Positions 30,058 to 39,541 are shown, counted from the first letter of the stretch. The stretch is 64,000 nt of DNA from Sphingomonadaceae bacterium (GCA_009926135.1 RFPL01000002.1:186001-250000), one strand, 5' to 3'. Numbers and translations: made by a program. Notes: generated by a model from the sequence alone, not told the origin.

Positions 30058-30399
30058 ATGGCTTCGGGAGCACAACTGACCGTTACCGATCTGCGCCGGG
30101 CGACCCGGCATCCGGTCGATCACAAGGTCATCGGCGAACATCGCCGCCTCGGCGACGTGCATCTGCACATCGTCAACCTGTCGGCTCATGGCTTCATGAC
30201 CGAAGGCGAACTGGGGTTGGAGCGCGGCGAACGCGTTGTCATCCGCCTGCCGCAGGTCGGCCGGATCGAGGCGCACATGATCTGGTCCTCGGGCGATCGC
30301 GCCGGGTTCCAGTTCGAACGCATCATCCGTCTCGAGGACTTCATGCAGATGATCGACACGCTGCAGCCCAACCCCCGGTTGCGACCAACCCGCCGCTAG
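30058..30399 (+). CDS. PilZ domain protein
   Basis: 113-aa single-domain PilZ protein, a potential c-di-GMP receptor. The RxxxR motif is present (RRATRHPVD) and the second motif D/NxSxxG appears as NLSAHG, with Asn in place of the usual Asp. The rest (GERVVIRLPQVGRIEAHMIWSSGDRAGFQFE) fits the PilZ barrel. Ligand binding cannot be judged from sequence alone. Located alone between tyrS and the zinc receptor. Confidence 0.85.
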   Translation: MASGAQLTVTDLRRATRHPVDHKVIGEHRRLGDVHLHIVNLSAHGFMTEGELGLERGERVVIRLPQVGRIEAHMIWSSGDRAGFQFERIIRLEDFMQMIDTLQPNPRLRPTRR

Positions 30400-30449
30400 G
30401 CCGCGCCGACCAACTGCGTCGCCCCATCGACCAGCGGCGCAGTAGCGAC

Positions 30450-30466
30450 TTGATATAGTATAACAT
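30450..30466 (+). promoter_or_regulatory. Zur operator upstream of TonB-dependent receptor
   Basis: TTGATATAGTATAACAT matches the Zur box core ATGTTATANTATAACAT at all but two positions (first and fourth bases; N not counted). It ends 19 nt before the receptor ATG, where bound Zur would block transcription. The ORF-track start ATG at 30465 lies within this operator and is therefore unlikely to be the real start. Confidence 0.75.
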
Positions 30467-30485
30467 GGCGTTTAGAGGGCGCGTC

Positions 30486-32591
30486 ATGTTGAAGCACACG
30501 CTGAGCCTTGCGGCACTCGCCATCGCCCTCCTCCCCACCGCCGCCTTTGCCAACGAAGAGCAAGGCGATGATGCCCAAGCCAAGTCGCATGACGAGGGCG
30601 AAGGCATCGTCGTCGTCGGCCACCCGCCGGTCGACTTCAACCTTCTCAACAGCACCAGCACGATCGAGGGTGACAAGCTGGAGGTCAGCCTGCGCGGTCA
30701 GCTGGGCGAGACCCTTGCGAGCCTCCCGGGCGTTTCCGCCACTTCGTTTACTCCCGGCGCGTCACGCCCGGTCCTGCGCGGCTTCGATGGTGACCGGATT
30801 CGCGTGCTGACTGACGGGATTGGCGCGATCGACGCCTCCAGCGTCTCAGCCGACCATGCCGTAGTCTTCGATGCGCTGACGGTTGATCATATCGACGTGC
30901 TGCACGGCCCCGCGGTCCTGATCTTCGGTGGCCAGGCGATTGGCGGCGCGGTCAATGCACTCGACAAGCGGATTCCGCGCAATGTGCCGGACGGGATCAA
31001 GCTCGATGTTCTGACCTCCTATGGCTCCGCCGCGAACGAACGCGCCGCCTCAGGCGCGGCGCAATTCCGCCTCGGCGATCGCTGGGCTGCCAGCATCGAT
31101 GCCGGCTGGCGCAAGAGCGACGACCTCAAGGTTCCGGGCTTCGTCAATTCTCCGACCTTGCGGGCCGACCTGCTGGCCGATGCCGCCAGCTACCGCGCAG
31201 CGGGCGAAGCCGCCGAGGCTGACGAGTTCGAGGCGCTCGCCAATCTGACGGGCAAGGTTCCCAATACCGCCGCGCGCAGCACCACCTTCGGCGCGGGCGT
31301 GGCCTTCATCGATGCTGGGGGCAATCTGGGCCTGTCCGTCCAGCGTCAGGACATGCGCTATGGCCTGCCTTCGCGGCCCGGTGCGGGCGATCACAGCAGC
31401 GGCGGCGGCAGCCATGCCGCAGAGGATGTGTCGATCAAGCTGGGCCAGACCCGGGTCGATCTGCGCGGCGCGGTTGAACTCGGCGACGGGCTGTTCGATT
31501 CGCTCCAGGTCCGCGGTGCCTTTGGCGATTACCAGCACATCGAGTTTGAAGGCGACGCCGTTGGCACCACCTTCACCGGACGCGGGGTCGAGGCGCGCGC
31601 CGACCTGGTCCAGAACAGCCGCGGCGGCTGGCGCGGCCGCAGCGGGGTGCAATACTTCACCCGCAACCTCTCGATCATCGGTGACGAGGCCTTCGCCCCT
31701 TCGAACGACGTGACCCGCTTTGGCGTGTTCACGCTGCAATCCTACCGCTTCGGGCCGTTCGAAATCGAAGGTGCGGGCCGATATGAGCGCGCGACTGTCC
31801 GCGCCAACAGTGTCGGCTTCCAACAGGCCTACGACCTGTGGAGCGGCGCTGCTGGGGCAACCTGGCGCTTCGCCCCGGGCTGGAAGCTGGGCGCAAGCTA
31901 CATCCGCGGTGCCCGCGCCCCGGCGCCTGAAGAGTTGCTGTCCGATGGTCTCCACGTGGCCACCCAGTCCTATGAACTGGGGAACGACACCTTCCGGCCG
32001 GAAACCAGCAACGGCGGCGAAGTGTTCGTGCGGTATGACGGGGGACGCTATACCCTGGCCGTCACCGGCTACGTGACCGATTTCAAGAGCTTCATTGCGG
32101 CCCTGCCCAATGGCGCTGAACTGGATGGCTTCCCGGTCTTCGAATACAGCCAGAGCCCGGCGCGGTTCCAGGGCTTTGAAGCCGCGGCCAGCGCCAAGGC
32201 CATTGAATGGGCTGACGGCGGCCTGACGCTTGATGCCCAGGCCGACTATACCCACGCTGAACTGAAGGGCATCGGCCCGGTCCCGCGCATTCCGCCGCTC
32301 CGCGTGCGCGGCGGGGCAGAGTTCGAATTCGGCCCGCTGCACCTGCGCGGCGAAGTCGAATGGAACGATCGCCAGGATCGCGTCGCCAGCTTCGAAACGC
32401 CGGTCGACGCCTTCACGCTGGTGAACTTGTCCGCCGTCTGGCACCCGATGGGCGATGAAGGCCCGCTGACGCTGAGCCTTGCCGCCAACAACCTGCTCAA
32501 CGTCTCGGCGCGGCGGGCCGCATCGTTCACGCGTGACTTCGTGCCGCTGGCCGGCCGCGACATCCGGGTCAGCGCAAAGCTATCCTTCTGA
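30486..32591 (+). CDS. TonB-dependent outer-membrane receptor, ZnuD-like (zinc uptake)
   Basis: 701-aa TonB-dependent receptor. ATG 30486 (MLKHTLSLAALAIALLPTAAFA signal peptide) has AGAGGG 8 nt upstream. The plug domain (LGETLASLPGVSATSFTPGASRPVLRGFDGDRIRVL) and a 22-strand barrel ending in RVSAKLSF are complete. A His-containing loop (GAGDHSSGGGSHAAED) lies in the extracellular half, as in ZnuD-type zinc receptors, though shorter. The Zur box just upstream strongly supports zinc-limited expression. Zinc as substrate is inferred from family and operator. Confidence 0.88.
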   Translation: MLKHTLSLAALAIALLPTAAFANEEQGDDAQAKSHDEGEGIVVVGHPPVDFNLLNSTSTIEGDKLEVSLRGQLGETLASLPGVSATSFTPGASRPVLRGFDGDRIRVLTDGIGAIDASSVSADHAVVFDALTVDHIDVLHGPAVLIFGGQAIGGAVNALDKRIPRNVPDGIKLDVLTSYGSAANERAASGAAQFRLGDRWAASIDAGWRKSDDLKVPGFVNSPTLRADLLADAASYRAAGEAAEADEFEALANLTGKVPNTAARSTTFGAGVAFIDAGGNLGLSVQRQDMRYGLPSRPGAGDHSSGGGSHAAEDVSIKLGQTRVDLRGAVELGDGLFDSLQVRGAFGDYQHIEFEGDAVGTTFTGRGVEARADLVQNSRGGWRGRSGVQYFTRNLSIIGDEAFAPSNDVTRFGVFTLQSYRFGPFEIEGAGRYERATVRANSVGFQQAYDLWSGAAGATWRFAPGWKLGASYIRGARAPAPEELLSDGLHVATQSYELGNDTFRPETSNGGEVFVRYDGGRYTLAVTGYVTDFKSFIAALPNGAELDGFPVFEYSQSPARFQGFEAAASAKAIEWADGGLTLDAQADYTHAELKGIGPVPRIPPLRVRGGAEFEFGPLHLRGEVEWNDRQDRVASFETPVDAFTLVNLSAVWHPMGDEGPLTLSLAANNLLNVSARRAASFTRDFVPLAGRDIRVSAKLSF

Positions 32592-32646
32592 GGAAAGAAG
32601 CAGGTCTCGGCTTGGCAAGCGTCATTGGCGCTGCCATGCCGGGACC

Positions 32647-33924
32647 GTGAGCACACCGACCCACCCGCTGCAGATCCGCGACTATCGCCTGGTCTGGCTG
32701 GCGCGGTTCGCATCGGTCGCCGCCACGACTGCCATGGTCGTGGTTGTCGCGGCCCAGACCTACCAGATTGCGCGGACCGATTACGGTTACGATACCAAGC
32801 AGGCCGCTTTCCTGATCGGCACCCTTGGGCTGGCGCAATTCATTCCATTCCTGGTGCTGACCCCGGTGGCCGGGCTGGTTGCCGACCGGATGGATCGGCG
32901 GTTTGTCGGCGCGGCCTCGTCGCTGCTCGACCTGCTGGTCGCGCTGACCCTGGTTGCCGCCAACACGGTGGGGCTGGTCAGTCTGCCGCTGCTGTTCGTC
33001 ATGGCCGCACTCCACGGGGCCGCGCGCGTCTTCATCGGCCCGGCGATCAGTTCCATCGTGCCAAACGTCGTCCCGGCCGATATCCTGCCCAAGGCGGTAG
33101 CAACCGGGTCGATTGCCTGGCAGAGCGCTTCGGTACTTGGCCCGGCGCTGGGCGGGTTCCTGCTCGCCCGCGGCGATGCCCTGCCCTACATCTGGTCGGC
33201 GGTCCTGCTGTCGATCGGAACCACCGCGCTGCTGTTCATCAAGCCGCTGCCAATCAAACCCAAAAGCGCTGAGCCGCCCTTGCGCCAGATGGCCGAGGGC
33301 GCGCGCTTCGTCTGGCGTGAGCGGTTTCTGCTCGGTTGCGTTTCCCTTGATCTGTTCGCTGTGCTGCTGGGCGGAGCGACCGCCATGCTGCCGGCTTTTG
33401 CCTATGACGTGCTACACGTCGGCGATGAAGGGCTGGGCCTGTTGCGCGCCGCCCCGGCGCTGGGCGCGGCGCTGGTCGCGTTGTTCCTCGCCTTCTTCCC
33501 GCTATCCCGGAACGTCGGGCCGAAAATGCTCTGGGCAGTCGTCGTGTTCGGCGCGGCCACGATGGCGTTCGGCCTGTCGACCAGCTTCCCCTTCTCGCTC
33601 GCCATGCTGGCGCTGCTGGGGGGTGCCGATCAGGTTTCGGTCTTCGTGCGCGGCACTTTGGTGCAGCTCAACACGCCTGACGAGATGCGGGGCCGGGTCT
33701 CCTCGATCTCAGGCCTCGCCATCTCGGCCTCGAACGAGCTGGGCGAGATGCAATCCGGCCTGGCGGCCGGCCTGTTCGGCGCGGTCTGGGCGGTTGCGCT
33801 CGGCGGCGTGGGTGCCATTGTGGTAACGGCTGCTTGGGCTGTGCTATTTCCCGAACTGCGCCGCGCAAAGACATTTGCACCGCAGTATCGTCATGCCCCT
33901 CGAAAGGAAGGACCTGCGCCATGA
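32647..33924 (+). CDS. MFS transporter, MFS_3/EntS-like exporter family
   Basis: 425-aa transporter with 12 hydrophobic segments. [35 protein letters not shown] and [24 protein letters not shown] fit the DHA3/MFS_3 group, which contains enterobactin and macrolide exporters. The start is GTG 32647; earlier track residues are in the receptor's 3' end in another frame. The stop overlaps cysK as ATGA. Substrate not predictable. Confidence 0.85.
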   Translation: MSTPTHPLQIRDYRLVWLARFASVAATTAMVVVVAAQTYQIARTDYGYDTKQAAFLIGTLGLAQFIPFLVLTPVAGLVADRMDRRFVGAASSLLDLLVALTLVAANTVGLVSLPLLFVMAALHGAARVFIGPAISSIVPNVVPADILPKAVATGSIAWQSASVLGPALGGFLLARGDALPYIWSAVLLSIGTTALLFIKPLPIKPKSAEPPLRQMAEGARFVWRERFLLGCVSLDLFAVLLGGATAMLPAFAYDVLHVGDEGLGLLRAAPALGAALVALFLAFFPLSRNVGPKMLWAVVVFGAATMAFGLSTSFPFSLAMLALLGGADQVSVFVRGTLVQLNTPDEMRGRVSSISGLAISASNELGEMQSGLAAGLFGAVWAVALGGVGAIVVTAAWAVLFPELRRAKTFAPQYRHAPRKEGPAP

Positions 33925-34838
33925 AGGCTGATTCCGTTCTCGCCACCATCGGCAACACCCCGCACATCCGCCTGGCGCGGATGTTCCCGGACCATGAGGT
34001 CTGGATCAAGTCCGAACGGGCCAACCCCGGCGGCTCGATCAAGGATCGCATCGGCTTGGCCATGATCGAAGCAGCTGAAGCTGATGGCAGCCTGAAGCCC
34101 GGCGGCACGATTATCGAACCGACCAGCGGCAACACCGGCATCGGCCTGGCCATGACCGCCGCGGTAAAGGGCTACAAGCTGGTGCTGGTCATGCCGGAAT
34201 CGATGTCGGTTGAGCGTCGCCGCCTGATGCTGGCCTATGGCGCGACCTTTGACCTGACCCCGCGCGAAAAGGGCATGAAGGGCGCAATTGAACGCGCGCA
34301 TGAACTGGTCGCCAGCACTGCCGGGGCCTGGATGCCGCAGCAGTTCGAAAACCCCGCCAACATCGCGGTCCACGTGCGCACCACCGCGCAGGAAATCCTC
34401 GCCGATTTTGCCGATACGCCGATTGACGCGCTGATCACCGGAGTCGGCACTGGGGGGCACCTGACCGGCTGCGCCGAAGCGCTCAAGATCAAGTGGCCGG
34501 CAATGACGGCCTGGGCGGTGGAGCCAACCTTGTCTCCGGTGATCTCCGGCGGCCAGCCCTCACCCCACCCGATCCAGGGGATCGGCGCGGGCTTCATCCC
34601 GGCCAACCTGCACACCCAGGCGATCGACGGCGCGATCCAGGTCGATCCGGCCGATGCCAAGGAAATGGCCCGCCGCTGCGCGCGCGAGGAAGGCATGCTG
34701 GTCGGCATCAGCTCCGGCGCGACGCTGGCTGCGATTGCCCAGAAGCTGTCCGACCTGCCAACTGGCAGCCGCGTGCTGGGCTTCAATTACGATACCGGTG
34801 AGCGTTACCTTTCGGTGCCGGACTTCCTGCCGGAATGA
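33921..34838 (+). CDS. cysK: cysteine synthase A (O-acetylserine sulfhydrylase)
   Basis: PLP enzyme forming cysteine from O-acetylserine and sulfide. ATG 33921 with GAAAGGAAGG upstream, 305 aa. PLP lysine in [14 protein letters not shown], substrate loop [13 protein letters not shown], phosphate loop [10 protein letters not shown] and the GISSGAT motif are intact. Overlaps both the preceding MFS stop and the following hydrolase start (each ATGA), so the three genes are translationally coupled. Confidence 0.96.
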   Translation: MKADSVLATIGNTPHIRLARMFPDHEVWIKSERANPGGSIKDRIGLAMIEAAEADGSLKPGGTIIEPTSGNTGIGLAMTAAVKGYKLVLVMPESMSVERRRLMLAYGATFDLTPREKGMKGAIERAHELVASTAGAWMPQQFENPANIAVHVRTTAQEILADFADTPIDALITGVGTGGHLTGCAEALKIKWPAMTAWAVEPTLSPVISGGQPSPHPIQGIGAGFIPANLHTQAIDGAIQVDPADAKEMARRCAREEGMLVGISSGATLAAIAQKLSDLPTGSRVLGFNYDTGERYLSVPDFLPE

Positions 34839-35533
34839 CCGCGCTGGAGCGGATCGAATACTCAGACGGCGAGACAGCCCTGACCGGCTGGCTCGCCCGT
34901 CCCGGCAACACACCGCGCGCGGCCGTGGCCGTGTTTCCAACCTTCATGAATACGACGCCCGCCGTCGAGGCGAAGGCGCGCGCGCTGGCGAGCGCGGGGT
35001 ATCTGGCGCTCGTCGCTGATTTCTATGGCCCCGATACGCCGCATGACATGGTTGGTGCCAATGCCGCCATGACCCGGCTGCGCGCCGATCCAGCGGCCAT
35101 GCGAACGCGGCTAAGGGCAACCTTGACCGCGCTGGCGGGTCTGGCCCCCGGCATTCCGAAGGTCGCAATCGGCTTCTGTCTTGGCGGCATGGCCGTGCTG
35201 GAACTGGCCCGCGATGGCGCGGACCTGGTGCTGGTCGCCAGCTTTCACGGTCTGCTGCAATCGCCGCTCCCGGCAACAGCGCCAATCAAGCCGCGCATCC
35301 TTGTCTGCCACGGCGATATCGACTTCCTGGTGCCGCGCAGCCACGTGGCCGCTTTCTGGGAGGAAATGGATGGCGTGGGCGCGAACTGGCACTTTCACAG
35401 CTATGCCGGGGTCGATCACGGCTTCACCAACCCGCTGACGCCGACCGGCCAACCCAATCCAACCTACAATGCCAGCGCCGATCGGCAGTCATGGAGCGCC
35501 TTGCTCAGTCTGCTGGACGAGGTGCTGGGCTAG
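34835..35533 (+). CDS. dienelactone hydrolase family protein
   Basis: 232-aa alpha/beta hydrolase of the DLH group. Nucleophile Cys in [11 protein letters not shown], Asp in [10 protein letters not shown], His in [11 protein letters not shown] give the Cys-Asp-His triad. DLH proteins open dienelactones in chlorocatechol pathways, but stand-alone members have broad or unknown substrates, and no aromatic pathway genes accompany this one. Coupled to cysK by ATGA. Confidence 0.9.
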   Translation: MTALERIEYSDGETALTGWLARPGNTPRAAVAVFPTFMNTTPAVEAKARALASAGYLALVADFYGPDTPHDMVGANAAMTRLRADPAAMRTRLRATLTALAGLAPGIPKVAIGFCLGGMAVLELARDGADLVLVASFHGLLQSPLPATAPIKPRILVCHGDIDFLVPRSHVAAFWEEMDGVGANWHFHSYAGVDHGFTNPLTPTGQPNPTYNASADRQSWSALLSLLDEVLG

Positions 35534-35799
35534 GTTCAGCCGGCCAATTGCAGACCGATCTGCCTACAGCGTTTTCCTACACGGCAGCCGCCTGATAAAC
35601 GCGCCGCTGCTCTTTCCAATCGTTGACCCAGACCGCAGGCTGACCGGCCACGCCTTGCTGCTCGTTTTTTATTCGCCCAGTTCTGCACTCACCGCAACTA
35701 TGAGCCAAAGGCGCACAATTCCGCCAATTCCGGCCTGTTGGAAGAAGCGGACTCAGTGTCAACTGTGTCAAGTCCAGCGCGGCGCTGCCCACGCCGGAA
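35534..35799. other. intergenic region between convergent genes
   Basis: 266 nt between the dienelactone hydrolase and the acyl-CoA dehydrogenase, which converge. It contains two tandem 9-mers, GTGTCAACT and GTGTCAAGT (35756-35773). No hairpin-plus-T-run terminator is seen. The 78-aa minus-strand track ORF has no recognisable features. Confidence 0.5.
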
Positions 35800-37602
35800 T
35801 CAGGCCGTGGCAAAGGCCTCCACCGGCAGCGCCATCACGGCTTCGCTACCCGCCTCGATCTTGCGGCGCAGGGCTGCCGCATCGGGGCAGAAGCGTTCGC
35901 CGAAGTACCGCGCGGTGGTCAGCTTGGCCTCGTAGAACGCCTTGTCGACAGCACCCCCGGCCAGGGCCGAAAGCGCCGCAGTGCCCATCCGCAGCCACTG
36001 GGAACCAAGCGCGACGACGCCCATGATGTGCATGTAGTGGTGCGCGCCGGCCCCGACCTGGTTGGGATTGGCCATGCCGTTGGCCATGAACCACATGGTC
36101 GCCGCCTTGAGCTCGCCATTGGCCGCTTCGACCGCCGCCGCCAGGCCGGCCAGTTCGGGCTTGTCCTTCGCCGCCGCGCATTCGGCATCGACGATGGCAA
36201 AGAAGGCTTGCACTGCCCGCCCGCCGTTCTGGGCAAGCTTGCGGCCGACGAGATCCATCGCCTGGACCCCGTTGGCGCCTTCATAGATCATGGCGATGCG
36301 GGCATCGCGCACGAACTGGCTCATGCCCCATTCCTCGATGTAGCCATGTCCGCCGAAGACCTGCTGCATGTTGGTGGCAACGTCATAGCCCTTGTCGGTG
36401 CCATAGCCCTTGATGACCGGAGTCAGCAGGCTGATCAGGTCGTCAGCCGTTTGGCGCTCTTCCTCGGTTGCGGCCTTGTGGCTGAGATCGACCTGAAGCG
36501 CGCCCCACAGGCACAGTGCACGCATCCCCTCGGTAAAGGCCTTGGCGTCCATCAGCATCCGGCGCACGTCAGGGTGGACGAACAGGGTGTCGGCCTTCTC
36601 TGCCGGTTCCGCCGCGCCGGTCAGCGCGCGGCCCTGGCGGCGCTCGCCGGCATACTTGACCGCGTTCTGATAGGCGGCTTCGGCCTGGGCCAGGCCCTGG
36701 ATGCCGACGCCAAGCCGGGCTGCGTTCATCATGATGAACATCGCGGCCAGGCCCTTGTTCTCCTCGCCCACGAGGAAGCCGGTCGCACCATCATAGTTCA
36801 TCACGCAGGTGGCATTGCCGTGAATGCCCATCTTGTGTTCGATCGAACCGCAGGAAACGGCATTACGCGCGCCGAGCGAGCCATCGTCGTTCACCAGGAT
36901 CTTCGGCACGATGAACAGCGAGATGCCCTTGGTCGAATCCGGGGCATCTGGCAGCTTGGCCAGTACCAGATGAATGATGTTCTCGGTCAGGTCGTGCTCG
37001 CCCGATGAGATGAAGATCTTGGTGCCGGTGATCGCGTGGCTGCCATCGGCCTGCGGCACGGCCCGTGTCCGGATCAGGCCCAGGTCGGTACCGCACTGCG
37101 GCTCGGTCAGGTTCATCGTGCCAAGCCACTCGCAAGTGACCATCTTGGGCACGTATTTGGCCTTCTGCTCCGGCGAACCCTTCGCGAGGATCGCCGAGAT
37201 CGCTCCGGCGGTAAGACCCGGATACATCGAGAAGGCCTGGTTGGCGGAAGACATGAACTCTTCCATCAGCATGCCCAGCACGTGCGGCAGCCCCTGCCCG
37301 CCAAACTCCTCGGGCACCGAAAGCGTCGACCAGCCCGCCTCGCGCAACTGCGCAAAGGCCGGCTTGTAGACCGCAGGTACAGTCACCGAACCATCGGCAT
37401 GGCGGGTGCAGCCCGCCTGATCGCCCGCCAGGTTGATCGGCGCGAGCACCTCGGAACAGAACTTGCCGGCCTCCGTAACCACTGCTTCGACCATGTCCGG
37501 CGTCGCGCCCTCAAAGCCGGGCAGCGCCGCATAGTCCTGCAACCGCAGGACTTCGTTGATCAGGAAAAGGGCGTCACCGGTCGGTGCCTTGTAAACGGGC
37601 AT
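35800..37602 (-). CDS. acyl-CoA dehydrogenase with C-terminal extension (DmdC/FadE-like)
   Basis: 600-aa flavoprotein dehydrogenating acyl-CoA to enoyl-CoA. The middle domain has MNLTEPQCGTDLGLIRTRA and TGTKIFISSGEHDL, and the catalytic base lies in AMIYEGANGVQAMDLVGRKL. The C-terminal 120 residues (YMHIMGVVALGSQWLRM) correspond to the extension of long proteobacterial ACADs. Located 24 nt downstream of a MerR regulator in the same direction and probably regulated by it. Confidence 0.95.
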   Translation of the reverse strand: MPVYKAPTGDALFLINEVLRLQDYAALPGFEGATPDMVEAVVTEAGKFCSEVLAPINLAGDQAGCTRHADGSVTVPAVYKPAFAQLREAGWSTLSVPEEFGGQGLPHVLGMLMEEFMSSANQAFSMYPGLTAGAISAILAKGSPEQKAKYVPKMVTCEWLGTMNLTEPQCGTDLGLIRTRAVPQADGSHAITGTKIFISSGEHDLTENIIHLVLAKLPDAPDSTKGISLFIVPKILVNDDGSLGARNAVSCGSIEHKMGIHGNATCVMNYDGATGFLVGEENKGLAAMFIMMNAARLGVGIQGLAQAEAAYQNAVKYAGERRQGRALTGAAEPAEKADTLFVHPDVRRMLMDAKAFTEGMRALCLWGALQVDLSHKAATEEERQTADDLISLLTPVIKGYGTDKGYDVATNMQQVFGGHGYIEEWGMSQFVRDARIAMIYEGANGVQAMDLVGRKLAQNGGRAVQAFFAIVDAECAAAKDKPELAGLAAAVEAANGELKAATMWFMANGMANPNQVGAGAHHYMHIMGVVALGSQWLRMGTAALSALAGGAVDKAFYEAKLTTARYFGERFCPDAAALRRKIEAGSEAVMALPVEAFATA

Positions 37603-37626
37603 GGATTCCTCACTGCAATCGGCGGA

Positions 37627-38073
37627 TCAGGCGCGGGGCGCGCGATCGATGTTTTCGACAAGCGTGATGAAGTCGTTCAGTTCCTTGATCGCCGCATCGA
37701 TATCGGCGCGCTGGGCCTGCATCCGTTCCACCTGCTGCTTGCAGCGCGCCACAGTCACTCGGCGCTGCTCAACCCGACCATCCCCCAGGTCGTAAAGGTC
37801 GATCATTTCCTTGATCTCGGTCAGGCTGAAACCGACGTTCTTGGCCCGCATGATCCAGGCAAGCCGGGCGCGGTCGCGCTTCGAATAGACCCGGCTGAGC
37901 CCCTGCCGGGCCGGAGCGATCAGGCCCTCGTCCTCATAGAAGCGCAGCGCCCGGGCGGTCAGCCCGAACTCGGCGGTAAGATCGGAAATGGTGAAGTGCT
38001 CGCGCGCCAAGGCATCCGGACGCTCAAGGTGAGCGCCGTCATGGGCGGGAGGTGCAGAAACCGGCGAGTCCAT
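37627..38073 (-). CDS. MerR family transcriptional regulator (LiuR-like)
   Basis: 148-aa MerR-type activator/repressor. The winged-helix domain FTISDLTAEFGLTARALRFYEDEGLIAPAR and the long dimerisation coiled coil (CKQQVERMQAQRADIDAAIKELNDF) are clear. There is no cysteine metal-binding loop, so it resembles the group that controls fatty-acid or branched-chain acyl-CoA catabolism rather than metal sensing. The acyl-CoA dehydrogenase immediately downstream agrees. A palindrome suiting such regulators lies just upstream. Confidence 0.88.
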   Translation of the reverse strand: MDSPVSAPPAHDGAHLERPDALAREHFTISDLTAEFGLTARALRFYEDEGLIAPARQGLSRVYSKRDRARLAWIMRAKNVGFSLTEIKEMIDLYDLGDGRVEQRRVTVARCKQQVERMQAQRADIDAAIKELNDFITLVENIDRAPRA

Positions 38074-38094
38074 CGCCGCTCCCTCTAGGTTCCC

Positions 38095-38110
38095 CTTACG
38101 TAAGCGTCAA
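38095..38110 (-). promoter_or_regulatory. candidate MerR/LiuR-type operator
   Basis: Read on the minus strand: TTGACGCTTACGTAAG, containing the perfect palindrome CTTACGTAAG. It resembles the ACGT-centred sites I recall for LiuR-like MerR regulators. It lies 21 nt before the merR start and overlaps the hisI stop, so it would make merR independent of hisI. The operator identity is inferred. Confidence 0.45.
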
Positions 38111-38478
38111 TCGTCGATGCGGGTCAGCGACTCACCGTCGAGCTTGCGGTAAAAACAGCTCGGCGCGCCCGTATGGCAAGCAGGACCTGCTGGCCGCACG
38201 ACCAGGACCAGCGCGTCCTGATCGCAATCAACCCGAATTTCCTCAACGCGGAGGACGTGCCCCGAAGTCTCCCCCTTCATCCACAGCCGCCCGCGCGAGC
38301 GTGAATGAAAGTGGGCAAGACCCGTCGCCCGCGTCTGCGCCAGCGCTTCGGCATCCATATGGGCTAGCATCAGGATTTCACGGCTGTCAGCATCGACCGC
38401 TACTGCAGTCAGCAGACCGTTGGCGTCAAAACGGGGTTGGAACACTGTGCCCTGCTCGCGGTCGTCAATCTCGGTCAT
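38107..38478 (-). CDS. hisI: phosphoribosyl-AMP cyclohydrolase
   Basis: Third step of histidine biosynthesis: ring opening of phosphoribosyl-AMP. ATG 38478 (MTEIDDREQ) with GGGAG upstream gives 123 aa; this is the stand-alone HisI, not fused to HisE. Metal and zinc ligands in [13 protein letters not shown] and [10 protein letters not shown] are present, with [10 protein letters not shown] and [19 protein letters not shown]. No other his genes are nearby. Confidence 0.96.
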   Translation of the reverse strand: MTEIDDREQGTVFQPRFDANGLLTAVAVDADSREILMLAHMDAEALAQTRATGLAHFHSRSRGRLWMKGETSGHVLRVEEIRVDCDQDALVLVVRPAGPACHTGAPSCFYRKLDGESLTRIDD

Positions 38479-38519
38479 GGTGCTCCCTTGTTGCACGATA
38501 ACCACATGTGTCGACCAAA

Positions 38520-38750
38520 ATCTGCACGGCTCCAGCTTCGCCCTTTGCAGCGCGTCATTCTTCGGAGAAAGAAGTGCTGCGGAAAAGCAAACGGCCCAGG
38601 TTCAGGGACCAAGGCCGGCTCCCCGGATAGGTGAGCCACCGCATGAGGGATTGGCGAGGTGGTCAAAGGGGGACTGCCTAATCGCGCAAGCGGCGCCTAA
38701 AAGTTTCGTCACGAGGACGCCCGGAGCCCAGCTCCGGGCGTTTTCGTTTT
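38520..38750 (+). ncRNA. candidate intergenic small RNA ending at a strong terminator
   Basis: The gap between the hisI start and the comF stop has no ORF on the plus strand but ends in a near-ideal plus-strand terminator. Upstream can fold: TTCTT/AAGAA (about 38560), GGCTCCCC pairing with GGGGACTGCC around an inner GCCACC/GGTGGT stem (38614-38679). No plus-strand gene precedes it, so the terminator needs its own transcript. It is not recognisable as 4.5S RNA, RNase P RNA, tmRNA or a known riboswitch. The 5' end is a guess. Confidence 0.4.
38717..38750 (+). terminator. rho-independent terminator
   Basis: ACGCCCGGAGC-CCA-GCTCCGGGCGT forms a perfect 11-bp stem with a 3-nt loop followed by TTTTCGTTTT on the plus strand. 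In the minus direction no T-run follows, so it is directional. Its T-run touches the comF stop codon. Confidence 0.85.
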
Positions 38751-39490
38751 CAGACAAGGTCGAGGGCTTCGTCCAGAACGCGGGCAAAGCAAGCAATCTG
38801 GACCTTGGCTGCGCCGGCCCGTTTCAGCGCCTTTACGCAGGTCTCGCTGGTGGAGCCACTGGTCAGCACATCGTCGATCAGCAGGACCGACTTACCCTTG
38901 ATTTGCGCCGCCCGTGAGGGATTGATCGCGATTGCCCCGCTCAACGCCCGCATTCGCGCCGCGCGGCCCAGACCGCCAAGCATCGGGGTTGCCTTGCGGC
39001 GGACCAACCCATCGACGAGCAGCGTGGCACCGGTGGCCCGGGCAATCTCGCGCCCCAGCAAGGCCGACTGGTTGAAACCACGCCGCCACAGCCGCCAACG
39101 GTGCAATGGCACCGGGACGATCACCCAATTCGCATCCACCGCAGGCAATTTGGCGGCAATCAGTCTTGCAAGCAGCGGCGCCAAGGCGATGCGGCGACCA
39201 TGCTTGAAGGCCAGGACCAAGCGGCGCGAGCCTTCGGTATATAGCGTTGCCGCCGCGATCCCGTCATGCGCGGGCGGATTTGCCAGACAAGGCGCGCACA
39301 GCATATCGTCTGGCGCGCCCTCCCCGAATGGCCGCTGGCACGCAGAGCAGCAGGGCTCCCCCGGGATGGCTAGTTCTGACCAGCAGCTAGAACAGAGCCC
39401 GCCCTGACTGGCCAGCGCCTCGCCGCACAAGGGGCAGCGCGGCGGAAAAACGAGGTCGACGAGCGGAGCAAGGGCGGCAGGGACCTGCAT
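38750..39490 (-). CDS. ComF family protein (amidophosphoribosyltransferase-like)
   Basis: 246 aa. Two N-terminal four-cysteine zinc clusters (CPLCGEALASQGGLCSSC, then CCSACQRPFGEG...CAPC), followed by a type I phosphoribosyltransferase fold with the PRPP motif VLLIDDVLTSGSTS. ComF/GntX proteins are linked to DNA uptake and to use of DNA as nutrient. The sequence is intact; no other competence gene is in view. Confidence 0.92.
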   Translation of the reverse strand: MQVPAALAPLVDLVFPPRCPLCGEALASQGGLCSSCWSELAIPGEPCCSACQRPFGEGAPDDMLCAPCLANPPAHDGIAAATLYTEGSRRLVLAFKHGRRIALAPLLARLIAAKLPAVDANWVIVPVPLHRWRLWRRGFNQSALLGREIARATGATLLVDGLVRRKATPMLGGLGRAARMRALSGAIAINPSRAAQIKGKSVLLIDDVLTSGSTSETCVKALKRAGAAKVQIACFARVLDEALDLV

Positions 39491-39541
39491 GGGCTGCGAC
39501 TATCGCTTGCGCCTACAGCGAGCGCAAGGCAGTGCGGCCGC

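Noticed and set aside
31050-32444. 464-aa minus-strand ORF
   Set aside because: Antisense to the TonB-dependent receptor, which has a signal peptide, plug and barrel.
35577-35813. 78-aa minus-strand ORF in the intergenic region
   Set aside because: No SD, no recognisable motif, and it overlaps the end of the acyl-CoA dehydrogenase.
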